64,000 nt of DNA from Myxococcus eversor (GTDB lineage: Bacteria; Myxococcota; Myxococcia; Myxococcales; Myxococcaceae): positions 49,827 through 113,826 of the forward strand of contig NZ_JAAIXY010000023.1 of assembly GCF_010894455.1 (NCBI RefSeq), in the 5' to 3' direction. Below, piece after piece: positions 17,802 through 27,881 of the stretch. How positions within the stretch are numbered: position 1 is the first letter of the stretch; the number at the start of each line of letters is the position of its first letter. Position numbers and translations under genes: made by a program. Under the pieces are notes generated by a model, which saw nothing but the letters and a program-made list of their open reading frames with translations, did no database searches and had not been told where the DNA came from.

Positions 17802-18623
17802 ATGCGAATCCTGACGTTGGACGAAGTACCGAGTCATAGTTGGCCTTATCAATCCGCCGCGCCGCGAGGTGGCACGCAGACTGTGTGGTTTCCCCTGCTG
17901 CGCGGCACGGTGGACACGCTGCCGGATGAAGTCTCCGCGCTGCTGGTGCTCTCCGACCTCCAGGGCGTGGCCCCGCATGCGCTCCAGGACGGCGCGGTGG
18001 CGTTGCTCGGAGAGGTGCTCGCCGACGAGCTGGCCATCCTCGGGGAGTTGGGCGAGCTGCCGATGCCGGGAACCATCGGCGTGGTGCTCGCGGGGGACTT
18101 GTACTCGGACGCGAATGCGAACGTGCGCGGAGCCTCCGGTGACGTGCGCGCCGTCTGGCAGGCCTTCGCGGAGCACTTCCGCTGGGTGGTGGGCGTGGCC
18201 GGCAACCACGACACGTTCGGCGGCGCGCGCGAGCAGGCCCGCTTCCAGCAGCGCCCCGGCATCCACCTGCTCGACGGAGACGTGGTGGACCTGGAAGGCC
18301 TCCGAGTGGGGGGCGTGGGCGGCATCATCGGCAACGCGGACAAGCCGGGGCGGCGCGACGAGGCGGAGCACTTGCGACAGCTCGGCGCGACGTTGCGAGA
18401 GTCACCGGAGCTGCTGGTGCTGCATCAGGGGCCGGACGTCGAGGGCACGCGCCTGCGCGGCAGTCCCGTCATCCGGGAGTGCGTCAGCAAGCGCAAGGGA
18501 CTGCTGGTGGTCTGCGGCCATGCCCATTGGGTCACCCCGCTCGCCACCCTCCAAGGCGACGTCCAGGTGCTCAACGTGGACAGCCGCGTCGTGCTGCTCG
18601 AACGCGCTCGCGCTTCGGCTTGA
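17802..18623 (+). CDS. calcineurin-like metallophosphoesterase
   Basis: A 273-residue protein starting at ATG 17802. Metal-site motifs occur in order: LSDLQG (replacing the usual DxH), LAGDLYSD, VAGNHDTFGG, VLHQGP and CGHAHW. These define the binuclear phosphoesterase fold. The Asp-Leu-Gln in the first motif is unusual, since the His is normally a metal ligand. Substrate unknown. There is no signal peptide, so it is cytosolic. It is divergent from the heme oxygenase gene. Confidence 0.8.
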   Translation: MRILTLDEVPSHSWPYQSAAPRGGTQTVWFPLLRGTVDTLPDEVSALLVLSDLQGVAPHALQDGAVALLGEVLADELAILGELGELPMPGTIGVVLAGDLYSDANANVRGASGDVRAVWQAFAEHFRWVVGVAGNHDTFGGAREQARFQQRPGIHLLDGDVVDLEGLRVGGVGGIIGNADKPGRRDEAEHLRQLGATLRESPELLVLHQGPDVEGTRLRGSPVIRECVSKRKGLLVVCGHAHWVTPLATLQGDVQVLNVDSRVVLLERARASA

Positions 18624-18630
18624 GCGCGGC

Positions 18631-18658
18631 GGTCCCCGGTCTCACTGCCCCGGGAACC
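18631..18658. terminator. hairpin between convergent genes
   Basis: GGTCCCCGG (18631-18639) pairs with CCGGGAACC (18650-18658) with one mismatch, between the convergent phosphoesterase and subtilase genes. There is no T-tract. Confidence 0.4.
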
Positions 18659-18679
18659 GGCTTCACTCCGGACAGCGAC

Positions 18680-21247
18680 TCAGCGACAGAAGCCGTCGGA
18701 CCGGCAGGTCGCGGGAGACGAGCAGGAGAGGCCCGTGCCGATGCAGCTCGGCTGACAAAAACCGCTGCCCGTGCCGTCGCTGTAGCAGAGGTAGCCCGAG
18801 CGGCAGTCGCCCCGGCCAGTGCCCACCTCGCGAGAGCAACTGTCCAGACAGTTCTTCAGGCCCGACGTACTCACGACATAGCACTTGGAGCCCGTGGGGC
18901 ACGCCGCCGCGTTGCACACCAGGGAGCAGTAGCCGCCAGGGAAGTTCGTGTTGCAGAACCCTCCCGGGCAGTCGAAGTCACCCCCGCATGATGCGCCCAC
19001 GTCCAGCGTCGGGTCATCGTCGATGGGCGCCAGCGGGAGCAGGTCGAAGCTGATGTTCGGTGTGGAGGCACCGGTCTCCACGTCGAGGGGTTCGAAGGAG
19101 TCGATGTTGCGCCAGAAGCCCGTGCGCTCTCCGTCCTCGAACAGCTCGCCGTCCTCGTCGTCATCGATGGTCGCCAGCACGTAGTAGGTCCTGGGCGCCA
19201 GCGCGAGGGAGTAGGCATAGCCGCGCGACGCGCGCGCCACGGTGATGGCCTCGTCGGCCGCCTCCCACTCGCCCGACACCGCGTCCTGCCAGACGAAGGC
19301 GACCACCGCATCCAAATCGCTCGACGACCCCACGCCAATCTTCAGCGCCACCGTCGCGGAGCCCGCGGCGCCGGAGCCCACGAGATTGAGCGTCACCACG
19401 TAGTCCCCATCCGTCAGTCCCGCCGTGTTCACCGCCACGTCCAGCGCCGTCGAGCCGAACGCGGGCACCGTCTTGGTGCTCCCCCCTGGGAAGGTCACCG
19501 CGGACTGCTGGGGGCCCGAGACGGTGGCCGTCACCACGAGGTTGCCTCCCTGATTGCCTCCCACGTTGCTCAGCGTGAGCTGCTGCGTCGCGCTCTGCTG
19601 GAAGAAGAGCGTGGTCGTCGACACGCTCAGCTTGGGCAGCTCCAGCGAGGGGTCCGTGCTCTGGATGCGGCGCAGCGCCGCCTGCGCGTTGATGAGCCCC
19701 GCGCCACAGCCACCCGTGCACTGCGCGGCGGGAATCGGCGTCGCGGTGGCCTTCAGCGCGCTCTCCGCCTGGGCCGACGTGAGGTCCGCGGTCAGCTTGG
19801 CCGCCGTCGCCGCCATCAGCGCCACCACGCCGGCCACGTGCGGCGACGCCATGCTGGTGCCCTGGGAGAAGGCATACGCGGGCTGCCGGTTGTCATCCAG
19901 CACGGTGGACAACACGCCGTCCGCGTACCCGTCGCCGTTGAGGTCCTCGCGCATCTCTCCACCGGAGGCCACCACGTCCACGCGCGCGCCGTAGTTGGAG
20001 AAGCTGCTGCGGCGGCCCGACAGGCCCGTCGACCCCACGCAGATGACGTTCTCCTGATTGCACGGCGTGCTGTTGGAGGCGTCCACGTTCTCGTTGCCCG
20101 CGGCGACGACGATGATGGCGCCACGCGCGACGGCGGCGTCGATGGCGTCCTGGTAGAGCGCCTGCGGCGGCGCGGTGCCACCCAGGCTCATGTTCACCAC
20201 CTTGGCTGCCCTGGCCGGGCTCTGGGAGATGCCAGGCACCGTGCCACCGGTGGCCCAGGCGATGGCCGCCGCGATGTCGAAGCTGTTGCCACCCTTGGTG
20301 CCCAGCACGCGCACCGGCAGAAGCTGCGCGTTCCAGGCCACGCCCGCGACACCGGTGCCGTTGTTCGTCACCGCCGCCACGGTGCCCGCCACGTGCGAGC
20401 CATGCCACGACGAGCCGCCCTGTGGCTCATCGCCACCTTCGTCCAAGGGGTTCGGGTCACGGCCGTTGCCGTCACCCGCGTTGGTCGGGTCGGCAATCAT
20501 GTCGTAGCCCTGCACCACATGAGCGTTGAGGTCCGGGTGCGAGACGATGCCGGTGTCGATGACGGCCACCACCACGCCGTCCGCGCCCGACTCGATGTCC
20601 CACGCGGCCGGCAGGTTGATGGTGGGGTAGTGCCACTGCAGGCCGTAGCCCTTGTCGTCGGGGACGGCCGTCTTGTACATGCGCAGGTTGCGGTCCGTGA
20701 AGCGCACGCCCGGCACCGCCGCGAGCCTCGACACCAGCTCGCGCGTCTCGCCCGCCGTCACCGCGTGGCCGTCCTCCGCCTCGAAGCCCACCAGGTGCAG
20801 GTGCTCGCTCGCGTAGCCCTTGTGCACCGCGCGGTAGCCGGGGAGCGCCGTGGCGGACAGCACGCGCTCGGGGGACACGCCCGATTCCTCGAAGCGGACG
20901 ACGACGTCACCGGGAATCGTCGCGTCTTCCTGGGGGACGCGAGCGAGCGGCGGAGGCCCCAGAGGCGCGGGGATGATGGGCAGGCCCGGGTCCGTCTGCT
21001 CCAGCGCCGCGCGACGCACCCGCAGCTCCTTCGTACCGCGGAGCTGCTCCTTCAGTCTCGCCAGCACGCCCTTGCCGAAGGGAAGGTGTGTGGCCCGGGA
21101 GACGCCTCCCTCGGAAGACTGCTCGTTGCTGCGGAACGGCGTGAGCGTCCCGGCGACGGTGCCGGAGTCCGCATCTGGACCATCGCCGGACTCGTCACAC
21201 GACGTGGCCGAGAGCAGCAACAATCCAACGAGCAATAGACGACGCAT
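18680..21247 (-). CDS. subtilisin-family (S8) serine protease with Cys-rich C-terminus
   Basis: An 855-residue exported protease. An N-terminal signal (possible lipidation at Cys17, weak lipobox) precedes an inhibitor-like propeptide to about 190. The catalytic domain spans about 205-530 with Asp231 (VIDTGI), His282 (HGSHVAG) and Ser465 (GTSMASPH). Residues 540-640 are a beta-sandwich, 650-740 a second beta domain, and 750-855 contain many CxxxxC repeats typical of myxobacterial surface proteins, including CPGGFCNTNFPGGYCS. It likely degrades prey or extracellular protein. Monocistronic. Confidence 0.9.
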   Translation of the reverse strand: MRRLLLVGLLLLSATSCDESGDGPDADSGTVAGTLTPFRSNEQSSEGGVSRATHLPFGKGVLARLKEQLRGTKELRVRRAALEQTDPGLPIIPAPLGPPPLARVPQEDATIPGDVVVRFEESGVSPERVLSATALPGYRAVHKGYASEHLHLVGFEAEDGHAVTAGETRELVSRLAAVPGVRFTDRNLRMYKTAVPDDKGYGLQWHYPTINLPAAWDIESGADGVVVAVIDTGIVSHPDLNAHVVQGYDMIADPTNAGDGNGRDPNPLDEGGDEPQGGSSWHGSHVAGTVAAVTNNGTGVAGVAWNAQLLPVRVLGTKGGNSFDIAAAIAWATGGTVPGISQSPARAAKVVNMSLGGTAPPQALYQDAIDAAVARGAIIVVAAGNENVDASNSTPCNQENVICVGSTGLSGRRSSFSNYGARVDVVASGGEMREDLNGDGYADGVLSTVLDDNRQPAYAFSQGTSMASPHVAGVVALMAATAAKLTADLTSAQAESALKATATPIPAAQCTGGCGAGLINAQAALRRIQSTDPSLELPKLSVSTTTLFFQQSATQQLTLSNVGGNQGGNLVVTATVSGPQQSAVTFPGGSTKTVPAFGSTALDVAVNTAGLTDGDYVVTLNLVGSGAAGSATVALKIGVGSSSDLDAVVAFVWQDAVSGEWEAADEAITVARASRGYAYSLALAPRTYYVLATIDDDEDGELFEDGERTGFWRNIDSFEPLDVETGASTPNISFDLLPLAPIDDDPTLDVGASCGGDFDCPGGFCNTNFPGGYCSLVCNAAACPTGSKCYVVSTSGLKNCLDSCSREVGTGRGDCRSGYLCYSDGTGSGFCQPSCIGTGLSCSSPATCRSDGFCR

Positions 21248-21316
21248 TCGAGAGAACCCCCTCCTGAAGATAGCGAGGGGGACCCTAACACCGGGAGTGC
21301 ATGCCGACGCGGATTC

Positions 21317-24300
21317 TCAGCTCGCCTGCGCCACCCCGCCGCCGCCCTCCGTGTCATCGCCAACGTTCTCCTCGGACTCGTCCTCCAGCGCGTCCACGCC
21401 GCCCGGCACACCGTCCACGTAGGTGACGACATTGCCCGGCATCGCGGGCACACGCGGCCCCGGCGTCACCACGCCCGTGAGATTGAGCGGGTCCACGCCA
21501 GAGAGCTGCACGCGCACGCCGGAGGGAGGCTGCCGCCGCACCGCGCGCGCCATGTCCACCGCCTCCGGTAGGGCGAACTGCTCACCGACGAACCCCGCCA
21601 CGAAGCGTCCACCCCGCACCTCGCCGCGCGCCTCCATGCGTCGGTAGACGAACAGCAGCTCACGCCACGTGGGCGCCAGCGCCTCGCGCATCACCAAATC
21701 CCGCCAGACGATGCCGTAGCGCTGGAGGAACAGGCGCGCCAGCGAGTCCATCACCTCGTCGGACGTCTTCGGCTCCGCGGGCGCCAGCAGGCTCCAGCGT
21801 CCAGGCCCTCCGCGCTGCAGCAGCTTCTGCCGCTTGCGATGCGCCGGGCTCTGGAGCACGCGCAGGTTCTGCACCGCGTCCGCCGTCACCAGGCCGCGCG
21901 CCACCAACTCCCACAGCGCGTCCTCGATTTCCGCCGGCAGCCGTCGCGCTCGGGACACCAGGTCCTGGAAGAAGCACGCCCCCCGTCGCTCCAGCACCGC
22001 CACCACGTCCTTCGCTGCCGCACTGAGGTCCGGTGGCGTCCACACGTCCCCATCCGCGAGCACCGCGTGAGGCCGCGCCGCCGCGAGCATCCACTCCAGG
22101 TCCTCGCGCAGCGTGAAGGTCAGCGGAGCGTTGCGCGTGGGCGAGGCACGCGAGCGCGTGGGCGCGGGCACCTCCGGCTCCGGTGGCAACACGGGCGCGC
22201 CACGACGAGGTCCCGGCACGGGCTTCGGCTGGTCCTTCATCGTCAGCCGACCCCAGGCCACCTCGCCCGCGTAGCAGGCCCGCTCCAGCATGTCCGGCGT
22301 GTAGCCCCGCATGCGCGCGGGCAGGAGGAAGCGCTCCCACGCGGAGGCCGGCGCCTCGTAGCCCTGGAGCAACCGCACCGCCTTGATGAGTCCCGTGGAG
22401 CCGCGCAGCGCGTCCACGTCCTCCATGTGGTGCCATCGGAAGAGGAAGCGCATGAAGTCGCGCCCGCTCAGCGGCTCGATTTCCCGGCGCAGCCGCCCCA
22501 CCGTCATCCGGTGGATGCGCTGGAGCAGGCGACGGTCGCACCACTCCAGGGGCAGCGCCTCTCCCGGCGCGAGCGGCGTCTCCAGCGGACGGAAGCGGCC
22601 CCGCAGCACGGTGCCCTGCATCTCCAGCTGATGCATCGCCGCGTTGACTTCGTCCTCGCTCAACACGCACAGGCGCGAAAGCTCCGCCACCGTGGTGGGG
22701 CCCACGTTCTCCATCCGCCCCCGCACCACCTGGAGCACCGCGGCCTCGCGCTCCACCGGCCGGTCATGCGCGAGCACCGGCAACGGCGGCTGCGTCACCC
22801 CCTCTGGGAACAGCACTCGCACCGCGCTGCCACGCTCGGCCGCGACGAGGAAGCGCCCGGCGGGCAGGTCCAGCCACGCCACCCGGCCCTGCTCGAACAG
22901 CGGAGTCGCCAGTCCCTTCGGAATCTCCGAGTCCCGCACGAGCACCCACTGGAGGAGCATGTCGTGCAGCTCGTCCTCGTCGCGCATCGGCGGCGCGGCG
23001 TCCTCCACCACCGTGGCGATGGCCGTCGCGTCCAGCGCACCGAAGGCCGCCGCGTCCTCTGCCGGCAGCGCGCGTCGCAAGGCCACGTTGCGCACGCGGC
23101 GCTCCTCGGCCGGCGCGTCATCCAGGAAGGTGTACGGCTGGCTGTGAATCATCGCGTGCGCGAAGACGCTCGGCTCCGGCACGTCGCGGGCCTCCAGACG
23201 GATGCGGCCGTCCTTCATCTGGCGGAGCACCTCGCGCAGGCCCTCCACGTCCATGGCTTCGTGCAGACAGTCGTCCATCGTCTGCTTCACCAACGGATGG
23301 TCCGGCAGCTCCACGTCGCCGCCGCCGTGATTGTCCTGACAGCCCACCTGCGCCGGGAAGACGGCGGCCAGCAGGTCCTCGCTGCGCGCGCGCTGGAGGT
23401 TGGGCGCCACGCGCTTGCCGCCCATCATCCGGTTGAGCGCCAGCGCCCGCGTGGCCACCCAGCGGAAGCGCGTGCCGAACAACGGCGACTGGAGCACCGC
23501 CTGGACCAGCACCTCTTCCACCTGGTCCGGGTGCAGGAAGTCGAAGATGTCCGCCAGCGGGAAGGAGTGCTGCTCGCCCAGGGAAAGGAGGATGCCGTCC
23601 TCCGTCGCCGCCGCCTGCAGCTCGAAGTCGAACGAGCGGCAGAAGCGCTTGCGCAGCGCCATTCCCCAGGCCCGGTTGATGCGACTGCCGAAGGGCGCGT
23701 GGATGATGAGCTGCATGCCGCCCGCTTCATCGAAGAAGCGCTCGGCCACCACGAGGTGATTGCTGGGCACCGCGTCCAGCATCTTCTTGCCCAGCCGCAG
23801 GTAGCCCAGCAGCGCATCCACCGCGGGCGGCGGCATGCGCAGCTCCTGCTCCAGGAAGCGGGCCGCGTCGTCGCGGTTGAGCAGCTCGTCGCGCAGTCGG
23901 CCGACCTGGAGCGACAGCTCGTCCGTGCGTCCCGGTGCCTCGCCGCGCCAGAAAGGAACGTTGGGCGCGGCGCCGCGCGCGTCCTCCACCATCACCGTGC
24001 TGCCCATCACCCGCTGAATGCGCCACGCGGTGCTGCCCAGGAGGAAGACGTCTCCGGGCGACGACTCCACCGCGAAGTCCTCGTCCAGCGTGCCCACCAC
24101 CTTGCCCTCCGGCTCGGCGGTGACGCTGAAGGTGAAGGTGTCCGGAATGGCGCCGCCGTTGGTGAGCGCGGTGATGCGCACGCCGCGCCGACCCTTGAGG
24201 CGCTGATTCACCCGGTCGCGGTGCAGGTGGATGCCCGCGCGACCACGTCGGTCGGCGATGCCTTCCGACAGCACCTCCAGCACACCCTGGTACTCCTCCC

Positions 24301-25672
24301 ACGTCAGGTCGCGGTAGGGGTATGCGCGCTGGAAGAGGCTGAAGAGGGCCCGCTCGTCCCACTCCTCGCACGCGCACGCGGCGACCACTTGCTGCGCGAG
24401 CACGTCCAGCGGCTTCTGGGGGATGCGCACCGCGTCCAGGTCCCCCTCGCGCACGGCGTTGAGGAGCGCGGCGCACTCCATCAGCTCGTCGCGCGTCATC
24501 GCGAAGATGATGCCCTTGGAGATGGCCGCCTTGTGGTGGCCCGCGCGGCCCACGCGCTGGAGCAGCACGGAGATGGCCTTCGTGGTGCCCAGTTGGACGA
24601 CGAGGTCCACGTTGCCCACGTCGATACCGAGCTCCAGTGATGCGGTAGCCACCATGACGCGCAGTCGGCCGTCCTTGAGCTTCTCCTCCGCCGCCAGCCG
24701 GATTTCGCGCGACATGCTGCCATGGTGGGCCGCTACGAGGCCTTCACCCAGTCGCTCGCCCAAATCATGCGCCACGCGCTCCGCCATCTTCCGCGTGTTG
24801 ACGAAGATGAGCGTGGTGCGGTGCTCACCCGCCAGCGTCACGAGGCGGTCATAGACCTGGCCCCACATCTCGTGGCTCGCCAGCGAGGACAGCTCCGCGT
24901 CGGGAATCTCCAGCTTCAAGTCCCACGGGCGCAGGTGGCCCACCTCCACCTTGCGGCACTCGCGGTGGGACGCGCCGGTGAGGAAGCCGGCGATGGCATC
25001 CAGCGGCTTCTGCGTCGCGGACAGGCCGATGAGCTGTGGACGCGTCTCGGTGAGCGCCTTCAATCGCTCCATGGACAGCGTGAAGTGGCTGCCCCGCTTG
25101 TCGCGTGCGAGCGCGTGAATCTCGTCGACGATGACGGTGCGCACGCCGCGCAGCGTCGCGCGGGCGCGCTCGGCGGTGAGGTAGAGGTAGAGCGACTCCG
25201 GTGTGGTGATGAGGATGTGCGGCGGACGGCGCACCATCTGCGCGCGCTCGGACGCGGGTGTGTCACCGCTGCGCACCTGCACGCGCAGCTCGCCGGGCGT
25301 GTAGCCCTCCGCGCGGGCGCGTGAGAGCAGCTCCTCCAGCGGCTGGAGCAGGTTCTTCTGCACGTCGTTGCCCAGCGCCTTGAGGGGCGAGACGTAGAGC
25401 ACCTGCGTGCGGTCTTCCAGGTTCCGCTCCAGCGCCAGCCGGAACAGCGAGTCGAGCGCGGCGAGGAACGCGGTGAGCGTCTTGCCGCTGCCCGTGGGCG
25501 CGGCGATGAGCACGTCCTGGCCGGCCTGGATGAGCGGCCAGCCCTCCACCTGGGGACGCGTGGGCTCGCCGAGTCGCTCGGCGAACCAGCGGCGGACCAC
25601 CGGGTGGAAGTTCGCCAGTGCCGGGTGCGCGGCGCACTCGGCGGCGAAGTCGAGACTGATTTGCGGGGGCAT
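21317..25672 (-). CDS. lhr: Lhr-family large ATP-dependent helicase
   Basis: A 1451-residue superfamily 2 helicase. APTGSGKT (58-65) and DEIH (183-186) are the Walker A and B motifs, with SGDTPA, TTPESL, GLSATQ, FVNTRKMAE and QRVGRAGHH following in order. About 700 further residues make up the Lhr winged-helix and C-terminal domains, close to the length of E. coli Lhr. The enzyme translocates 3'-5' on single-stranded DNA and unwinds RNA:DNA; roles in repair have been proposed for the family. ATG 25672, with AGAGGT upstream, is preferred to a TTG 48 nt earlier. No repair gene is adjacent. Confidence 0.9.
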   Translation of the reverse strand: MPPQISLDFAAECAAHPALANFHPVVRRWFAERLGEPTRPQVEGWPLIQAGQDVLIAAPTGSGKTLTAFLAALDSLFRLALERNLEDRTQVLYVSPLKALGNDVQKNLLQPLEELLSRARAEGYTPGELRVQVRSGDTPASERAQMVRRPPHILITTPESLYLYLTAERARATLRGVRTVIVDEIHALARDKRGSHFTLSMERLKALTETRPQLIGLSATQKPLDAIAGFLTGASHRECRKVEVGHLRPWDLKLEIPDAELSSLASHEMWGQVYDRLVTLAGEHRTTLIFVNTRKMAERVAHDLGERLGEGLVAAHHGSMSREIRLAAEEKLKDGRLRVMVATASLELGIDVGNVDLVVQLGTTKAISVLLQRVGRAGHHKAAISKGIIFAMTRDELMECAALLNAVREGDLDAVRIPQKPLDVLAQQVVAACACEEWDERALFSLFQRAYPYRDLTWEEYQGVLEVLSEGIADRRGRAGIHLHRDRVNQRLKGRRGVRITALTNGGAIPDTFTFSVTAEPEGKVVGTLDEDFAVESSPGDVFLLGSTAWRIQRVMGSTVMVEDARGAAPNVPFWRGEAPGRTDELSLQVGRLRDELLNRDDAARFLEQELRMPPPAVDALLGYLRLGKKMLDAVPSNHLVVAERFFDEAGGMQLIIHAPFGSRINRAWGMALRKRFCRSFDFELQAAATEDGILLSLGEQHSFPLADIFDFLHPDQVEEVLVQAVLQSPLFGTRFRWVATRALALNRMMGGKRVAPNLQRARSEDLLAAVFPAQVGCQDNHGGGDVELPDHPLVKQTMDDCLHEAMDVEGLREVLRQMKDGRIRLEARDVPEPSVFAHAMIHSQPYTFLDDAPAEERRVRNVALRRALPAEDAAAFGALDATAIATVVEDAAPPMRDEDELHDMLLQWVLVRDSEIPKGLATPLFEQGRVAWLDLPAGRFLVAAERGSAVRVLFPEGVTQPPLPVLAHDRPVEREAAVLQVVRGRMENVGPTTVAELSRLCVLSEDEVNAAMHQLEMQGTVLRGRFRPLETPLAPGEALPLEWCDRRLLQRIHRMTVGRLRREIEPLSGRDFMRFLFRWHHMEDVDALRGSTGLIKAVRLLQGYEAPASAWERFLLPARMRGYTPDMLERACYAGEVAWGRLTMKDQPKPVPGPRRGAPVLPPEPEVPAPTRSRASPTRNAPLTFTLREDLEWMLAAARPHAVLADGDVWTPPDLSAAAKDVVAVLERRGACFFQDLVSRARRLPAEIEDALWELVARGLVTADAVQNLRVLQSPAHRKRQKLLQRGGPGRWSLLAPAEPKTSDEVMDSLARLFLQRYGIVWRDLVMREALAPTWRELLFVYRRMEARGEVRGGRFVAGFVGEQFALPEAVDMARAVRRQPPSGVRVQLSGVDPLNLTGVVTPGPRVPAMPGNVVTYVDGVPGGVDALEDESEENVGDDTEGGGGVAQAS

Positions 25673-25939
25673 GCGCACCTCTCCGCAAGAAGCCTGAACA
25701 CAGGTACAGGCGGGCGTCAACGCGCGCGTGGAGCAGAAGGAGCCGCTCCTACATGCCCCACTTGGGTGCTCCCTCAGCGGACGGCCCGAGAAGACAATCC
25801 AAACGGGACTCCAAGGTGAGCACGGAGTGGCATTCGGCTATTGCTTGTCAGCCCTTCAAGCGCACGCCTACCATTCCGCTTCCCCCTCACCACCTGATTT
25901 CGTCGGCATGGGCTTCCGCCACCGACCGAGGTTCTCGCG
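25673..25939. promoter_or_regulatory. divergent intergenic region (lhr / trypsin-like gene)
   Basis: 267 nt between divergent genes. It has lower GC on the right-hand side (25820-25900), where promoters for the plus-strand gene are likely, but no confident -35/-10 or -24/-12 pair was found. Confidence 0.3.
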
Positions 25940-27817
25940 ATGACGCTACAGGAGTGCGTGGCGAAGCTCGTCTATACCGCCGCGCTGGCGACGCTCGGCG
26001 TGGGGTTCGGCTTCCTGTTCTACAACGAGTTCACCAGGGTCTGGCTCGACAAGAACCTCTACATCGGCAAGTTCGAGCTCGTAGACATGGGGGAGGAGAA
26101 ATCCAGCGAAGCGAAGTCCTTCCCACGACTGGTGGCCACCTACCACAAGACCTTGCTGTACCTGCTGCGCCAGGAGGCGCAACGATTGACTACCGCCCAA
26201 AGCGGTTCCTCGGCTGCCGGGAACGTGGCGGGAAATACACCCCTGCCAGACTCCACCTTCCTGCCCAAGGAGGTTGATCCTCTCAACATCGCCGCCAGCA
26301 AGTTTTCCGAGGTTGAACTCACCATCCAGGGCGTCAACGTCACACAGTTGCTGGCCAAGATTCGTCAATGGGTCAGCACACCCAACGAACTCGTGGGAAC
26401 CGTGCAGAAGAGTAGCAGTGGGGTGCGGGTGGAGGTGAATTGGAAACAGGGGCCATCGCGAACGGCCGCCGGTCACCCCATCGATGGCCAGACGCTGAAC
26501 GTCTCCGGGCAGCCCGATATCGAGAAGGCGGCGTTCCACGTTGCATGCGGCCTCATCTGGGCGCAGGGGGCGACAAGCGCGGAGGACCTGGCAGCGGTGT
26601 CCCGTGCCGAGTTCTGTGGTTGGGCCGAGGGATGGACAACCTACATTGATCTTCGCGAGAGGAGCGCCACGTTGAGCGGGCTCGGCGCGGACAGCATCGA
26701 AACGATGAAGAAGCTCCGGGCCTTCTTGAACCGGATGGTGGATGGCTCGGCGACCTTCCCCGAGGTCTATCGCCTCCGAGCAGATGTCATCGAGCTGCTT
26801 CCTCCGGAACAGAAGACCGAGCAGGACCTGGCCCAGGCCCAGGGCGACCGGACGAAGTACGCCCTCATGAAGACCCAGACACCGTCGGCCAAGGCCGCGC
26901 TGGCCGCGAGGAAGACCGGACACGAGGCCTTCAAGGTCATGGCCCAGGCGCGTCCCGCGCTGCGTCTCCAGGGCGACGCGATCATCGACCCACTGTCGGA
27001 CACCTGGAAACAGGTGATGAAGTCCACCCGAAGCGAGCCCTTCACCATCAGCCGCGCTACCGGATCCCTCTCGATACCCATCATTGACGACCCCCAAGAC
27101 CGCAAGGCGTACCAGACCGCATTCGCCGTCGCCCCCAACATCATCATGACGGTGGGGCACAAGATTCCGCGCGAGATGCTCGGACACGAATCCCCCGTCT
27201 CCCTGCCAGCACAGTCCTGGGAGTTCACCTTCGACGACAACGCCAGAAGCCCCATGGAACACGTCCATCACGTCACAAGGATTCTCTTCGCGGTCGACAA
27301 TACTCCCGGGTATGGTGGTCTTTCCTTCGCCCTGCTCGAAATCGCAAGCCACGACTCGTTGCAGCACCCCTACGTGAAGCTGGAGTGGAACAAGGACGCG
27401 GTCAGGGCCCACCTCGAAAAGTATGTCTATGTCGTCGGGTATCCTGTGTCGGGCGGTAATTTGCCTCAAGGATTCATCGACCCTCTCCTGGGTAACGAGT
27501 TCAGCACCAAGCGACTGATGCCAGGTCGGCTGCTGTCGTTCACGCCGCAGCGTGGACTTGAGCACCGACAAGTCCGAAAGCTGGTCAGCGATATCAGCAC
27601 CACGCATGGTGTCTCGGGCGCGCCACTCGTGGACATGGAGAGTGACACGGTCCTGGGACTCCATATCGAGGGGCTATGGAAGGAGAACGAGGGCAAGTTC
27701 GCCTACGCCTTCGCGATGCCGGACTTGCTCGACATCCTTCCAGAGTCCGTGCTGCAGATAATCAAGCCCGGCACCATCCGTGACATCCCGACCCAACTCG
27801 GTCAGGCGTCACCCTGA
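25940..27817 (+). CDS. membrane-anchored trypsin-like protease, atypical triad
   Basis: A 625-residue protein with one N-terminal transmembrane helix (9-28) and no cleavage site. Residues 35-370 have no family I recognise. Residues 385-605 look like a V8/trypsin-like domain: IIMTVGHKIP gives His407, THGVSGAPLVD gives the nucleophile Ser559 in GVSG, and HIEGLW follows as in chymotrypsin folds. Where the catalytic Asp is expected (DxALL) the sequence reads LSFALLEI, so the Asp is missing or moved (Asp453 is nearby). Wobble positions are less GC-rich than in neighbours, suggesting recent acquisition. It is alone between a divergent helicase and a convergent Cys-rich gene. Confidence 0.6.
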   Translation: MTLQECVAKLVYTAALATLGVGFGFLFYNEFTRVWLDKNLYIGKFELVDMGEEKSSEAKSFPRLVATYHKTLLYLLRQEAQRLTTAQSGSSAAGNVAGNTPLPDSTFLPKEVDPLNIAASKFSEVELTIQGVNVTQLLAKIRQWVSTPNELVGTVQKSSSGVRVEVNWKQGPSRTAAGHPIDGQTLNVSGQPDIEKAAFHVACGLIWAQGATSAEDLAAVSRAEFCGWAEGWTTYIDLRERSATLSGLGADSIETMKKLRAFLNRMVDGSATFPEVYRLRADVIELLPPEQKTEQDLAQAQGDRTKYALMKTQTPSAKAALAARKTGHEAFKVMAQARPALRLQGDAIIDPLSDTWKQVMKSTRSEPFTISRATGSLSIPIIDDPQDRKAYQTAFAVAPNIIMTVGHKIPREMLGHESPVSLPAQSWEFTFDDNARSPMEHVHHVTRILFAVDNTPGYGGLSFALLEIASHDSLQHPYVKLEWNKDAVRAHLEKYVYVVGYPVSGGNLPQGFIDPLLGNEFSTKRLMPGRLLSFTPQRGLEHRQVRKLVSDISTTHGVSGAPLVDMESDTVLGLHIEGLWKENEGKFAYAFAMPDLLDILPESVLQIIKPGTIRDIPTQLGQASP

Positions 27818-27836
27818 GCTTCGGCTTCGTGAGGAA

Positions 27837-27863
27837 GCCGTGTCTCCATGATTGGGACACGGC
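27837..27863. terminator. bidirectional hairpin between convergent genes
   Basis: GCCGTGTC (27837-27844) pairs exactly with GACACGGC (27856-27863) around an 11-nt loop, and GAAG/CTTC can extend the stem. It lies 20 nt after the protease stop and 19 nt before the end of the convergent gene. Confidence 0.6.
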
Positions 27864-27881
27864 CTCTTCTGGAGAAGCGCC

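Noticed and set aside
21839-24640. A plus-strand frame of over 900 codons opposite lhr
   Set aside because: The minus strand has all helicase motifs in order; the plus frame is an antisense shadow.
25846-25865. TGGCATTCGGCTATTGC as a sigma-54 promoter
   Set aside because: The distance between GG and GC is 12 nt instead of 10.
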